A DNA stretch of 64,000 nt from NCBI GenBank assembly GCA_016712225.1, contig JADJRL010000003.1, positions 372,001-436,000 on the forward strand, written 5' to 3'. The notes below the pieces were generated by a model. The model ran no database searches. It saw nothing but the letters and a program-made list of their open reading frames with translations, and was not told the DNA's origin. The stretch comes from Candidatus Defluviibacterium haderslevense. Its GTDB lineage: Bacteria; Bacteroidota; Bacteroidia; Chitinophagales; Saprospiraceae. The translations under genes were made by a program, and so were the position numbers. This document shows positions 1-8,913 of the stretch, piece after piece. How positions within the stretch are numbered: the stretch's first letter is position 1; the number at the start of each line of letters is the position of its first letter.

Positions 1-1308
1 TGTGATAAAAATGGCAATTTGTTAATGTACACCGCTGGCTGCAATATTTCAGACAGACTTCACAAACCGATGCCCAATGGGAAAATAAATGAAGGTTTCG
101 TTTGGGAATTTGCTTGCACCCGAGGTGATTATGTGATTCATAATGGTAGCTTATTGCTTCCCAGTTCATTAAATGATAGTACCTATTTTATAATTCATAA
201 ATTTGTTGAATTTGACCCAGATTCTGCTTTACCAGGAGCAACAGCAACTAAGCTTTTGTATAGCACTGTGGACATGACATTAAACAATGGATATGGAGAT
301 GTGACAGAAAAAAATCAAGTAATAATAGTAAAACACCTTTCAGGTGGAGATCTCACTGCTACACGACATAGCAATAATCAGGACTGGTGGATCCTTGTCC
401 CGGGAAGAGCAAATGATTTATATTATAGTATTCAATTCTCGAAAAATGGTCCGTTACCATTTCAGGAAATGAAATTAGGTATTCCTATGCAATACCTTGA
501 TGATGGCGGCTCTCAATCCAGCTTTTCACCAGATGGCACAAAGTATGCGCGAATGACTCCAAGTACTGGACTGTTTTTAATGGATTTTGATCGCACTTCA
601 GGTAAACTAAGTAATTTTAGAAATGTAACCACAGGATCTGAGACGAATGACCATACCGTAGGAGTTGCATTTTCTCCTGATTCAAGATTTGTTTATCTGG
701 TCTATCGCTGGGATTTGTATCAGGTAGATACCTGGGACCAAGATTTAAAATCTAGCCTAGTCCATATTGCTACCTGGGATGGATATGTGGAAGGCGGTAT
801 CTGGGCTGCAGGATTTGATGCAGCCATGCTTGGGCCAGATTGCAAGATTTATATTCGCACAGGTACCAGTAATCGCGTGATGCATGTGATACACAACCCC
901 AACGCTAAAGGCAAGGCCTGCAATTTTGAACAGCATGGTATTCAATTACCAGCCCGCAACCATGCCAGTATTCCTAATTTTGTAAATTATCGCCTGGGAT
1001 ATGAACCAGTATGTGATAGTTCGCTAACAATGACATGGAGTCAATACCTTACCAAAAATTGGATGGAACTCTATATTTATCCAAATCCTGTTGTAAAAGA
1101 ATCAAATATGGAAATTTCAGATCGCAGTAGATATATCACATCCATTATGATAAATGATCTTCAAGGTCGAATAGTAAGAACGACCTTTTCCAATGATAAA
1201 AATTATAAGCAAAAATTGGACCTTACTTCTTTAAATCCTGGAATTTACTTTGTTAATATAAAAGATAATCATGGCATAAATTGGAAAGGAAAATTCATTA
1301 AACAATAA
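1..1308 (+). CDS. Secreted beta-propeller-like protein with T9SS type A sorting domain (cassette gene A1, 5' truncated)
   Basis: The reading frame is open from base 1 and matches residue 69 onward of the full-length paralogue at 3171-4682, so the signal peptide and first ~68 residues lie outside the window. The body carries repeated FSPDG/FSPDS-type blades resembling WD40/PD40 propellers. The C-terminus has the sorting-domain pattern YIYPNPV followed by LTSLNPGIYFVNI and a basic KGKFIKQ end, the mark of export through the type IX secretion system and surface attachment. The N-terminal third differs clearly from the paralogue, whereas bases 379-1046 are identical to it. The binding target or substrate cannot be told from sequence. 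Confidence is high for a T9SS cargo protein, low for anything more specific. Confidence 0.85.
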   Translation, partial: CDKNGNLLMYTAGCNISDRLHKPMPNGKINEGFVWEFACTRGDYVIHNGSLLLPSSLNDSTYFIIHKFVEFDPDSALPGATATKLLYSTVDMTLNNGYGDVTEKNQVIIVKHLSGGDLTATRHSNNQDWWILVPGRANDLYYSIQFSKNGPLPFQEMKLGIPMQYLDDGGSQSSFSPDGTKYARMTPSTGLFLMDFDRTSGKLSNFRNVTTGSETNDHTVGVAFSPDSRFVYLVYRWDLYQVDTWDQDLKSSLVHIATWDGYVEGGIWAAGFDAAMLGPDCKIYIRTGTSNRVMHVIHNPNAKGKACNFEQHGIQLPARNHASIPNFVNYRLGYEPVCDSSLTMTWSQYLTKNWMELYIYPNPVVKESNMEISDRSRYITSIMINDLQGRIVRTTFSNDKNYKQKLDLTSLNPGIYFVNIKDNHGINWKGKFIKQ

Positions 1309-1322
1309 TGTCAACAAACAAA

Positions 1323-1466
1323 CTATATAATGAGATATTTCCTAACTTTACTATTCAATCAAATCCATAAATCCCAATTGAAAATATCCAACAAGGATTA
1401 TATTTGATGACCATATCTAAGGGTGACGAAATAAAATACAGTGATAAAATTTTTGTATCAAAGTAA
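1323..1466 (+). pseudogene. Relic of a T9SS C-terminal sorting domain in the A1-B1 spacer
   Basis: Read in the frame of codon 1371, the spacer translates to IPIENIQQGLYLM, then TISKGDEIKYSDKIFVSK and a stop at 1464-1466. This is the end of a type A sorting domain (GLYLMTI turn, KIFVSK tail). The preceding codons (LYNEIFPNFTIQSNP) continue the pattern but are cut off by an in-frame TAA at 1368-1370, and there is no start. It is therefore a decayed 3' end of an older gene. Gene B1 starts two bases after its stop. The same relic lies after A2. Confidence 0.65.
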
Positions 1467-1467
1467 G

Positions 1468-2994
1468 ATGAATGTCAATCAACATTTAAAGACTTTTAAA
1501 AAGTATATGTGGATACTCCTGATTTCAGGAGTATCCATTTCTCAAGCTCAGAAAGAAGACTATAATTGGGTATTAGGTTATAATAACCAATTAGGTACTG
1601 ATACGCTTTTTGGCAGAACCGTTTTAAATTTTAAAAATGAATCATTAAATATAACTAAAACAACTATAGGGGTTCTTAGTTACCTTGATTATACAAATGC
1701 ATCTATTTCAGATTCAAGTGGAAAGTTAATGTTCTATACCAATGGCATAAGTGCATTTAATCGCAATCATCAGATCATGCCTAATGGTAAATATATTTGC
1801 CCTGGAGAAGTGGCAGAATGGAATTTTGATGTTGGGCTTGCAGTAGAACAGGCTGCAATGATTTTACCTTGGCCAAATCATTCTGATCAATATTTTATTA
1901 TCAACAAAATATTACAAGCACAAACCATCTATTATTCAGATACCTTGTATTATTCAACAATAAATATGAAACTAAGAAGTGGATTAGGAGATGTAGTAGT
2001 TAAACATAAAATACTCTTTGCTGATACCATGTCACTTTCATATATGACAGCATGCAAACACGCCAATGGAAGGGATTGGTGGTTCTTAATTGCAGAATAC
2101 GATAGTAAGATAGTCCATCGATATCTTTTGGATCCTAGAGGAATTAATCATATTGGAACTCAAGAAATTGATGAAAAAATTTATGATACAGTTGGTCAGG
2201 CTGCCTTCTCTCCAGATGGTAATAAATTTGCAATACATTATATAACTGATTTTGGTTATAGAGAATTGCATTTATTTGATTTTGATCGGTGCAATGGATT
2301 ATTAATGAATCAAAGATCTTCTAAACTCCCCTATACCACATCAGCTGGAACAGGATTGGCATTTGCTCCTTCAAGTAAATATTTATATTTAACGCTTGGT
2401 GACAGAGTTTGGCAAATTGATACCGATGACAATACACCTGTTCAAAATAAAATAGAAATATTAATATCTGATCACTTTGGATGGCCATATGAATTTTTTT
2501 ATGACCAAATGCAACTCGCTCCGGATGACAAAATTTATTTCGTATCAACTAATGGTGCTAATTACATCAATGTGATTCACGAACCTGATAAAAAAGGCTT
2601 GGCATGTAAACCTGAAGCGCATGCACATATGATTACATTTAATTCAAGCAATCCTAATTTCCCACATTTTAGACTTGGTAAAGCGTGGAATACCATATGT
2701 GATACAGTATATACTGCTATCCGAGAACCAGAAGTCGACAATAAGTATGAAGCTATTTATGTATACCCCAATCCTGCACATTCACAAGTAAATATCTTTA
2801 TACCTGACCATTTACTGCATCAGGATATCTCTTATAGAATTTATAATCTACAAGGTAAATTGATAGATCACAATAGTCTAAATCCAAGTCGCGATATTTC
2901 AATAACTAATTTACCAAAGGGAATCTTTTATATCAGCGTCTTTTGCAAAAACGAATTAATCTTAAATGAAAAACTGGTAATCATAAATGAATAA
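1468..2994 (+). CDS. Secreted beta-propeller-like protein with T9SS sorting domain (cassette gene B1)
   Basis: The 508-residue product starts at ATG 1468, giving MNVNQHLKTFKKYMWILL and a signal peptide ending near ISQAQ. An upstream GTG at 1441 would translate the relic sorting domain out of frame and is rejected. The mature part begins KEDYNWVLGY, contains AFSPDG and AFAPSSKYLYL propeller-like blades, and ends in a type A sorting domain (YVYPNPAHSQ ... LPKGIFYISVF ... EKLVIINE). It is a distant paralogue of gene A and a close one of B2 at 4837-6363; its last ~100 bases are identical to B2. It is predicted to be a surface or secreted cargo protein of unknown ligand. Confidence 0.88.
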   Translation: MNVNQHLKTFKKYMWILLISGVSISQAQKEDYNWVLGYNNQLGTDTLFGRTVLNFKNESLNITKTTIGVLSYLDYTNASISDSSGKLMFYTNGISAFNRNHQIMPNGKYICPGEVAEWNFDVGLAVEQAAMILPWPNHSDQYFIINKILQAQTIYYSDTLYYSTINMKLRSGLGDVVVKHKILFADTMSLSYMTACKHANGRDWWFLIAEYDSKIVHRYLLDPRGINHIGTQEIDEKIYDTVGQAAFSPDGNKFAIHYITDFGYRELHLFDFDRCNGLLMNQRSSKLPYTTSAGTGLAFAPSSKYLYLTLGDRVWQIDTDDNTPVQNKIEILISDHFGWPYEFFYDQMQLAPDDKIYFVSTNGANYINVIHEPDKKGLACKPEAHAHMITFNSSNPNFPHFRLGKAWNTICDTVYTAIREPEVDNKYEAIYVYPNPAHSQVNIFIPDHLLHQDISYRIYNLQGKLIDHNSLNPSRDISITNLPKGIFYISVFCKNELILNEKLVIINE

Positions 2995-3115
2995 TATCTA
3001 ATAAAAAATTGAGCATCTTATCTCATGATTTGATAAATTGAAAGTCTCATGCAAAGATTAAATTAACAGATGGAAATAATTTAAATGCTAAATTTATTAA
3101 AAATTAGTACATTCA

Positions 3116-3155
3116 ATTGGAATGCACCCAATAGTGGGGTTGCATTCCAATTTTT
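3116..3155 (+). terminator. Rho-independent-type terminator between B1 and A2
   Basis: The arm ATTGGAATGCACCC (3116-3129) pairs with GGGTTGCATTCCAAT (one bulged base, ending 3151) and is followed by a run of T. It lies 120 bases after B1 and 16 bases before the A2 start, so it separates the two cassette copies as transcription units. Confidence 0.7.
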
Positions 3156-3170
3156 ATCCAATTATTAATT

Positions 3171-4682
3171 ATGAAGGTATTATTTCTAATATTATTTCCT
3201 TTATTTCTTTCCGCTCAAGGTAAGCGTGATTATATTTGGTTGCTTGGTGGTAATAGAACTCCAACTACAGACACAAGCTATCAGGGATTTCAGATTGACT
3301 TTAATATAAAGCCAAAAGCAATTTATGTTAGGGACAGGCCTCTGCCGATTTTAAGACAAAACAATGCCAGTATATGTGATAAAAATGGCAATTTGTTAAT
3401 GTACACAGCTGGCTGCAACATTTCAGACAGACTTCATACCCCTATGCTCAATGGGAAGATCAATGAAGGTTTTGTTTGGGATTTTAGCTGTAATCAAGGA
3501 GATTATGCAGCTTTTAATGCAACATTATTTATTCCTATGCTCAAATCTGAAAATCAATATATTTTATTTCATAAATTCGAAGAGTTTGATCCTAACCCAC
3601 AGTTACCGGGAGCGACTGTAACTAAACTTTTATATAGCACTGTTGATATGACTTTAAGTAATGGTTACGGAGATGTGACAGAAAAAAATCAATTAGTAAT
3701 AGAAAAACACCTTTCAGGTGGTGACCTCACAGCTACACGACACAGCGATAACCAGGACTGGTGGATCCTTGTCCCGGGAAGAGCAAATGATTTATATTAT
3801 AGTATTCAATTCTCGAAAAATGGTCCGTTACCATTTCAGGAAATGAAATTAGGTATTCCTATGCAATACCTTGATGATGGCGGCTCTCAATCCAGCTTTT
3901 CACCAGATGGCACAAAGTATGCGCGAATGACTCCAAGTACTGGACTGTTTTTAATGGATTTTGATCGCACTTCAGGTAAACTAAGTAATTTTAGAAATGT
4001 AACCACAGGATCTGAGACGAATGACCATACCGTAGGAGTTGCATTTTCTCCTGATTCAAGATTTGTTTATCTGGTCTATCGCTGGGATTTGTATCAGGTA
4101 GATACCTGGGACCAAGATTTAAAATCTAGCCTAGTCCATATTGCTACCTGGGATGGATATGTGGAAGGCGGTATCTGGGCTGCAGGATTTGATGCAGCCA
4201 TGCTTGGGCCAGATTGCAAGATTTATATTCGCACAGGTACCAGTAATCGCGTGATGCATGTGATACACAACCCCAACGCTAAAGGCAAGGCCTGCAATTT
4301 TGAACAGCATGGTATTCAATTACCAGCCCGCAACCATGCCAGTATTCCTAATTTTGTAAATTATCGCCTGGGATATGAACCAGTATGTGATAGTTCGCTA
4401 ACAATGACATGGAGTCAATATCTTACCAAAGATTGGATCGAACTCTATATTTATCCAAATCCTGTTGTAAAAGAATTAAATATGGAAATTTCTGATCGCA
4501 GTAGATATATCACATCCATTATGATTAATGATCTTCAAGGTCGAATAGTAAGAACGACCTTTTCAAATGATAAAAATTATAAGCAAAAATTGAACCTTAC
4601 TTCTTTAAATTCTGGAATTTACTTTGTTAATATAAAAGATAATCATGGCATAAATTGGAAAGGAAAATTCATTAAACAATAA
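3171..4682 (+). CDS. Secreted beta-propeller-like protein with T9SS sorting domain (cassette gene A2)
   Basis: This is the full-length 503-residue paralogue of the truncated first gene. A short signal peptide (MKVLFLILFPLFLSAQ) is followed by KRDYIWLLGG, the family start. The central propeller-like repeats include SSFSPDGTKYARM and AFSPDSRFVYL. A type A sorting domain lies at residues ~425-503 (YIYPNPVVKE to GKFIKQ). Residues 25-190 are diverged from A1 while bases 3753-4420 are base-for-base identical to 379-1046. The start is the only ATG that gives a signal peptide. It is probably expressed with the downstream B2. Function unknown beyond T9SS export. Confidence 0.9.
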   Translation: MKVLFLILFPLFLSAQGKRDYIWLLGGNRTPTTDTSYQGFQIDFNIKPKAIYVRDRPLPILRQNNASICDKNGNLLMYTAGCNISDRLHTPMLNGKINEGFVWDFSCNQGDYAAFNATLFIPMLKSENQYILFHKFEEFDPNPQLPGATVTKLLYSTVDMTLSNGYGDVTEKNQLVIEKHLSGGDLTATRHSDNQDWWILVPGRANDLYYSIQFSKNGPLPFQEMKLGIPMQYLDDGGSQSSFSPDGTKYARMTPSTGLFLMDFDRTSGKLSNFRNVTTGSETNDHTVGVAFSPDSRFVYLVYRWDLYQVDTWDQDLKSSLVHIATWDGYVEGGIWAAGFDAAMLGPDCKIYIRTGTSNRVMHVIHNPNAKGKACNFEQHGIQLPARNHASIPNFVNYRLGYEPVCDSSLTMTWSQYLTKDWIELYIYPNPVVKELNMEISDRSRYITSIMINDLQGRIVRTTFSNDKNYKQKLNLTSLNSGIYFVNIKDNHGINWKGKFIKQ

Positions 4683-4696
4683 TGTAAACAAACAAA

Positions 4697-4835
4697 CTAT
4701 ATAATGAGATATTTCCTAACTTTACTATTCAATCAAATCTTTAAATCCCAATTGAAAATATCCAACAAGGTTTATATTTGATAACGGTAACTAAGGGTGA
4801 AGAAATTCAATAATAAAATTTTTGTCTCAAAGTAA
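4697..4835 (+). pseudogene. Relic of a T9SS sorting domain in the A2-B2 spacer
   Basis: This is the same decayed sorting-domain end as at 1323-1466: it reads IPIENIQQGLYLITVTKGEE in one frame, and the closing NKIFVSK plus stop appears only after a frame change near 4810. It shares the in-frame TAA just before IPIENIQ with the first copy, so that stop predates the duplication, while the frame change is private to this copy. Confidence 0.6.
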
Positions 4836-4836
4836 T

Positions 4837-6363
4837 ATGAAAACCAAAAATTATTTAACGGTTTTTAAACTCAATTTATGGATACTCCTGTTTTCAGGGG
4901 TATCCATTTCTCAAGCTCAGAAAGAAGACTATAATTGGGTTTTGGGCTATGCAGACCATTTAGTAACTGATACTCTTTTTGGCAGAACTATTTTAAATTT
5001 TAACAATGCATCTTTGAATATTACAAAGACAACTATAGGAGTGCTTAGTTACTTACATTATACCAATGCTACTATTTCTGATTCAAGCGGAAAATTATTG
5101 TTTTACACCAATGGCATTAGCGCATTTAATCGAAATCATCAGATTATGCCTAATGGCAAATACATTTGTCCCGGAGAAGTGGCAGAATGGAATTTTGATG
5201 TTGGGCTTGCAATAGAACAGGCTGCTATAATATTACCGTGGCCGGAACATTCTGCTCAATATTTTATCATAAATAAAATATTACAAGCTCAAACCATTTA
5301 TTTATCAGATACTTTGTATTATTCAACGGTTAACATGAAATTAAGAGGTGGGTTAGGGGATGTTGTAGATAAACATAAAATCCTCTTGGCTGATACCATG
5401 TCACTTTCATATATGACTGCATGCAGACACGCCAATGGTAGGGATTGGTGGTTTTTAATTGCAGAATACGATAGTAAGATAGTACATCGATATCTATTGG
5501 ATCCTAGAGGAATTAATCATATTGGAACTCAAATAATTGATGAAAAAATTTTTGATACAGTTGGTCAGGCTGCATTCTCTCCTGATGGCAATAAATTTGC
5601 TATACATTATATTACTGATTTTGGTTATAGAGAATTGCATTTATTTGATTTTGATCGGTGCAATGGATTATTAATGAATCAAAGAACTTTTAAACTCCCT
5701 TATACCACATCAGCTGGAACAGGATTAGCGTTTGCTCCTTCTAGTAAATATTTATATTTAACACTTGGTGATAGAGTTTGGCAAATTGACACCGATGACA
5801 ATGCACCTGTTCAAAACAAAATAGAAATATTAGTATCGGATCAGTTTGGATGGCCATATGAATTTTTTTATGACCAAATGCAACTCGCTCCGGATAGCAA
5901 AATTTATTTTGTATCAACTAATGGTGCAAATTACATCAATGTCATTCATGATCCTGATAAGAAAGGTCTTGCATGTAAACCAGAAGCACATGCACATATG
6001 ATAACTTTTAATTTAAGCAATCCTAATTTTCCACATTTTAGATTGGGAAGAGCTTGGAATACCATATGTGATACTCTATTTACTGATATTAATGAACCAG
6101 AAGTCGACTTTAAGTATGAAGATATTTATTTATACCCGAATCCAGCACATTCACAAGTAAATATCTTTATACCCGACCATTTACTTCATCAAATGATATC
6201 TTATAGAATTTATGACCTGCAGGGCAAAATGCTAGAACACGATAGTCTAAATCCAAGTCGTGATATTTCAATAACTAATTTACCAAAGGGAATCTTTTAT
6301 ATCAGCGTCTTTTGCAAAAACGAATTAATCTTAAATGAAAAACTGGTAATCATAAATGAGTGA
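4837..6363 (+). CDS. Secreted beta-propeller-like protein with T9SS sorting domain (cassette gene B2)
   Basis: The 508-residue product is a close paralogue of B1. The start is ATG 4837 (MKTKNYLTVFKLNLWILL, signal peptide ending ISQAQ); an upstream TTG at 4822 sits inside the relic sorting domain and is rejected. It has the same order as B1: KEDYNWVLGY, propeller-like blades with AFSPDGNKFAI and AFAPSSKYLYL, then a type A sorting domain (YLYPNPAHSQ to LVIINE). Differences from B1 are scattered, except for an identical run at the 3' end (6262-6359). A T9SS-exported surface protein of unknown target. Confidence 0.88.
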   Translation: MKTKNYLTVFKLNLWILLFSGVSISQAQKEDYNWVLGYADHLVTDTLFGRTILNFNNASLNITKTTIGVLSYLHYTNATISDSSGKLLFYTNGISAFNRNHQIMPNGKYICPGEVAEWNFDVGLAIEQAAIILPWPEHSAQYFIINKILQAQTIYLSDTLYYSTVNMKLRGGLGDVVDKHKILLADTMSLSYMTACRHANGRDWWFLIAEYDSKIVHRYLLDPRGINHIGTQIIDEKIFDTVGQAAFSPDGNKFAIHYITDFGYRELHLFDFDRCNGLLMNQRTFKLPYTTSAGTGLAFAPSSKYLYLTLGDRVWQIDTDDNAPVQNKIEILVSDQFGWPYEFFYDQMQLAPDSKIYFVSTNGANYINVIHDPDKKGLACKPEAHAHMITFNLSNPNFPHFRLGRAWNTICDTLFTDINEPEVDFKYEDIYLYPNPAHSQVNIFIPDHLLHQMISYRIYDLQGKMLEHDSLNPSRDISITNLPKGIFYISVFCKNELILNEKLVIINE

Positions 6364-6556
6364 AAATAGGATTAAATTTACTCCATTACAATTTTGCTAT
6401 TTCAGAATGTAAAATCTCTATATGGATTCAATCCTTTTGAGTATATTTACTTGACTTAGGGCTAGTCATTGATTTTTGGTAAAAATCCATGAATGAATTT
6501 AATTGAAAACGATAATGAGGCGTGGATTATAAAATGATAACTACTATGGTTGATCG

Positions 6557-8404
6557 ATGAAGTTTAATGGGGTAATCATAATAATTGGGATCTTTTGTCT
6601 GAGCTATATATTTGAAACGAAGAATTATCAAATTAGCTATGACAGTCTTGGGTATTATGCCTATTTACCGGCTTTGGTTCATTTAAAAGATATCCAACTT
6701 CATAACACCCAAATACTTGATTCAATAAATAAATTGGCTGATCCCAATTTAGCGTTATACCAAATCTATAAAGTCAAGGATTCAGAACATTCTGTGATCC
6801 GCTACCCTGCTGGATTATCTATGGCTTATGCTCCAGGATATTTTGTTGGGTATATCATCAGCAATTTAGTCGGTGCAGATCATGAATATGGTTTTAACTT
6901 AATAATTAAGAAATCTGTTTTTTATTGGTCTTTTTTAGTTACTTTAATAGGTATTTATTTTCTATTTCAATTTATTCGATTTTATTATAATGATTTTATT
7001 TCTACAATAACTGTTGGATTGATCGTTATTGGAACCAACTACTTTTTTCATTCCATGATGCATGGCCATGGACTAATGAGTCACAATTATCTATTTACTC
7101 TCTATTCCATGCTGCTTTACTATACGCATCAATATTACTTGAAGCATTCCTATAAATATCTGATGTTTATATTTCTGGTCTGTGCTTTAATTGCAACCAT
7201 TAGAAATTCAGAATTATTTTGTTTTCTAATACCATTACTTTATGGAATTAATTCTTGGTCGGGAATTTCCAATAATGTAAAAGGACTAATAGAAAAACCC
7301 CTAAAATTAATGCTCGCCATCTTACCGGGATTAGTGATTGTTATGATACAACTGCTCTATTGGAAAATTGTAACAGGTCAGTGGTTTTATTATTCCTATC
7401 AGGATAATGCAGGTCAAACCCTTGAATTGAGTAAACCATATATTCTTGAAGTTCTTTTTAGTGCAAGAAAAGGCTTATTTATTTATACACCATTGGCCTT
7501 GATTTTTATAATTGGATTAGTCCAACTAAAAAAACGGCACACAGCATGGTTGTTTCCAATAGTTACTTTTACGATTATCAATTTATATATAATTGCAAGT
7601 TGGACCTGTTGGTGGTATGCTGAATCCTTTGGACAAAGAGCTATTATTCCATTGTATCCGGTGTTTGCTCTTGGATTTGCGAGTTTGATTTCAAAAATGA
7701 TCACCAAGAAATTAATACCGAAGTTGTTATTTTTTTCTTGTATTTTCTTGATCGTTGTGTTGAATTTATTCCAAACATGGCAAATTCGTCAGGGAATTCT
7801 AGCTGCGAATTTCATCAGCAAAGATTACTATTTGAGTGTATTTGGTCAATCTAAGCCTGTCGATGAGTCGCAAAAAGAATTGTTGCTCGAAACACCCATA
7901 GATGGATTTGTTCAAAATGAAAATGGCCCAAACCTAAATGTACTGTATAAAGAATTTAGCTATGCTACTGGAATAACCGACAGCTTGGTGTTGCATTCCG
8001 AACATTCAAAAACCTTAGAAAGGGTCATTTTAAATTCGGACAATCCCTACTCTAAAGGAATAACCATTCCAAATAAGTACTTAAATAATTCAAGGTTTAA
8101 ATACATCCATATAACGGAATGTATTGGATTAATTGACCATAAGATTCCTAAATTTGGAATTGTCTCTAATATGGAAAGACATGGTAACCAATATAATTGG
8201 TTCATGAGTCCACAACTAACGAATGAACAAGTACATAGTGACACCCTCGCATTATCGTATTGGATGATGATCCCTCAAATCGAACGGGATAAAGACATTC
8301 TAAAAATCTTTGTCTGGAATCCCAGTAAAGACAGTTTACAATTTTTTGGTCTTCATGTGGATGTTTATGCACCCAAAATAAAGAAAAATATTTTCTTCTG
8401 GTAA
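6557..8404 (+). CDS. GT-C-like multi-pass membrane protein
   Basis: The 615-residue protein has about ten hydrophobic segments between residues 1 and ~415, starting with GVIIIIGIFCLSYIF. They are followed by a ~190-residue hydrophilic C-terminal part that would face the periplasm. The first loop has the pattern SYDSLGYYAYLPA, with an aspartate in the position typical of GT-C-fold glycosyltransferases (PMT/ArnT-like) that use lipid-linked sugars. I infer a role in surface glycan assembly or protein glycosylation, but no diagnostic family motif beyond the fold pattern was recognised. It stands alone between the T9SS cassette and a minus-strand region. Confidence 0.6.
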   Translation: MKFNGVIIIIGIFCLSYIFETKNYQISYDSLGYYAYLPALVHLKDIQLHNTQILDSINKLADPNLALYQIYKVKDSEHSVIRYPAGLSMAYAPGYFVGYIISNLVGADHEYGFNLIIKKSVFYWSFLVTLIGIYFLFQFIRFYYNDFISTITVGLIVIGTNYFFHSMMHGHGLMSHNYLFTLYSMLLYYTHQYYLKHSYKYLMFIFLVCALIATIRNSELFCFLIPLLYGINSWSGISNNVKGLIEKPLKLMLAILPGLVIVMIQLLYWKIVTGQWFYYSYQDNAGQTLELSKPYILEVLFSARKGLFIYTPLALIFIIGLVQLKKRHTAWLFPIVTFTIINLYIIASWTCWWYAESFGQRAIIPLYPVFALGFASLISKMITKKLIPKLLFFSCIFLIVVLNLFQTWQIRQGILAANFISKDYYLSVFGQSKPVDESQKELLLETPIDGFVQNENGPNLNVLYKEFSYATGITDSLVLHSEHSKTLERVILNSDNPYSKGITIPNKYLNNSRFKYIHITECIGLIDHKIPKFGIVSNMERHGNQYNWFMSPQLTNEQVHSDTLALSYWMMIPQIERDKDILKIFVWNPSKDSLQFFGLHVDVYAPKIKKNIFFW

Positions 8405-8566
8405 TTGCTATTCAGAGCTATCTGACCAATAAAATATATCTATAGATTTCATATTTACAGACACTCACACATTTTAAAACCGAAAGTAGTAATTGAAAAA
8501 GTTTTTGAGCATATCGTACTCAAAAGTTACATTAGTAATGGGTGCTAAAGTAAAAATCCCTAAGTA

Positions 8567-8773
8567 TTAGGCCATCGTCAATGGTCTCACTATCTTAATG
8601 GCACTCCGTTGATCTCCTGTTGCAAATTCAAGCTTATAAGTTCCCGGTTGTAACTTTTGTAAAGGAATTTCAGGATGTTTAAGGTCGGTGGTACCTTCTA
8701 GTATTTCATTTTCATCCAAATCAAATATCTTCCAATTACTTGTGATCGTGGGTATTTTTTTAGAGAACAACAT
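8567..8773 (-). CDS. Small orphan protein resembling a T9SS sorting domain
   Basis: The 68-residue frame reads MLFSKKIPTITSNWKIFDL, EILEGTTDLKHPEIPLQKL, QPGTYKLEFATGDQRSAIKI. The PLQKLQPGTYKLEF turn and basic end match the last ~60 residues of type A sorting domains, but there is no signal peptide and no cargo domain. It may be a real small cytosolic protein, a sorting-domain fragment left after gene loss, or an effector of the fold. A TATATTTG box lies 43 bases upstream of the start, which favours expression. Confidence 0.5.
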   Translation of the reverse strand: MLFSKKIPTITSNWKIFDLDENEILEGTTDLKHPEIPLQKLQPGTYKLEFATGDQRSAIKIVRPLTMA

Positions 8774-8815
8774 ACATTATTAATTTTAAGTATATCTAAA
8801 CAATTAAAATAATTG

Positions 8816-8823
8816 CAAATATA
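8816..8823 (-). promoter_or_regulatory. Candidate -7 box for the 8567-8773 ORF
   Basis: TATATTTG on the minus strand fits the Bacteroidota -7 consensus TAnnTTTG. No TTG at -33 spacing is present, so it is only a candidate. Confidence 0.35.
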
Positions 8824-8913
8824 TATAATAATAATTAATAATATGTATATTTTATGCATATTTTTTACTTCTCTGAAAACCTGAACAGGAAATACACACT
8901 TATAAACTCGATC

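Larger units (their letters stand above)
1..6363. repeat. Tandem duplication of a two-gene A-B cassette
   Basis: Gene A, the relic-bearing spacer and gene B at 1-2994 recur in the same order at 3171-6363. The offset is 3374 bases across gene A and 3369 across gene B. Identity is patchy: complete over 668 bases of A and 98 bases at the end of B, much lower in the first third of A. The terminator at 3116-3155 marks the junction. The left copy continues beyond the window. Confidence 0.9.

Noticed and set aside
757..945. A 62-codon minus-strand frame, found again identically at 4131-4319
   Set aside because: It is identical in both places only because it lies antisense inside the 668-base identical tract; no start context or protein-like features.
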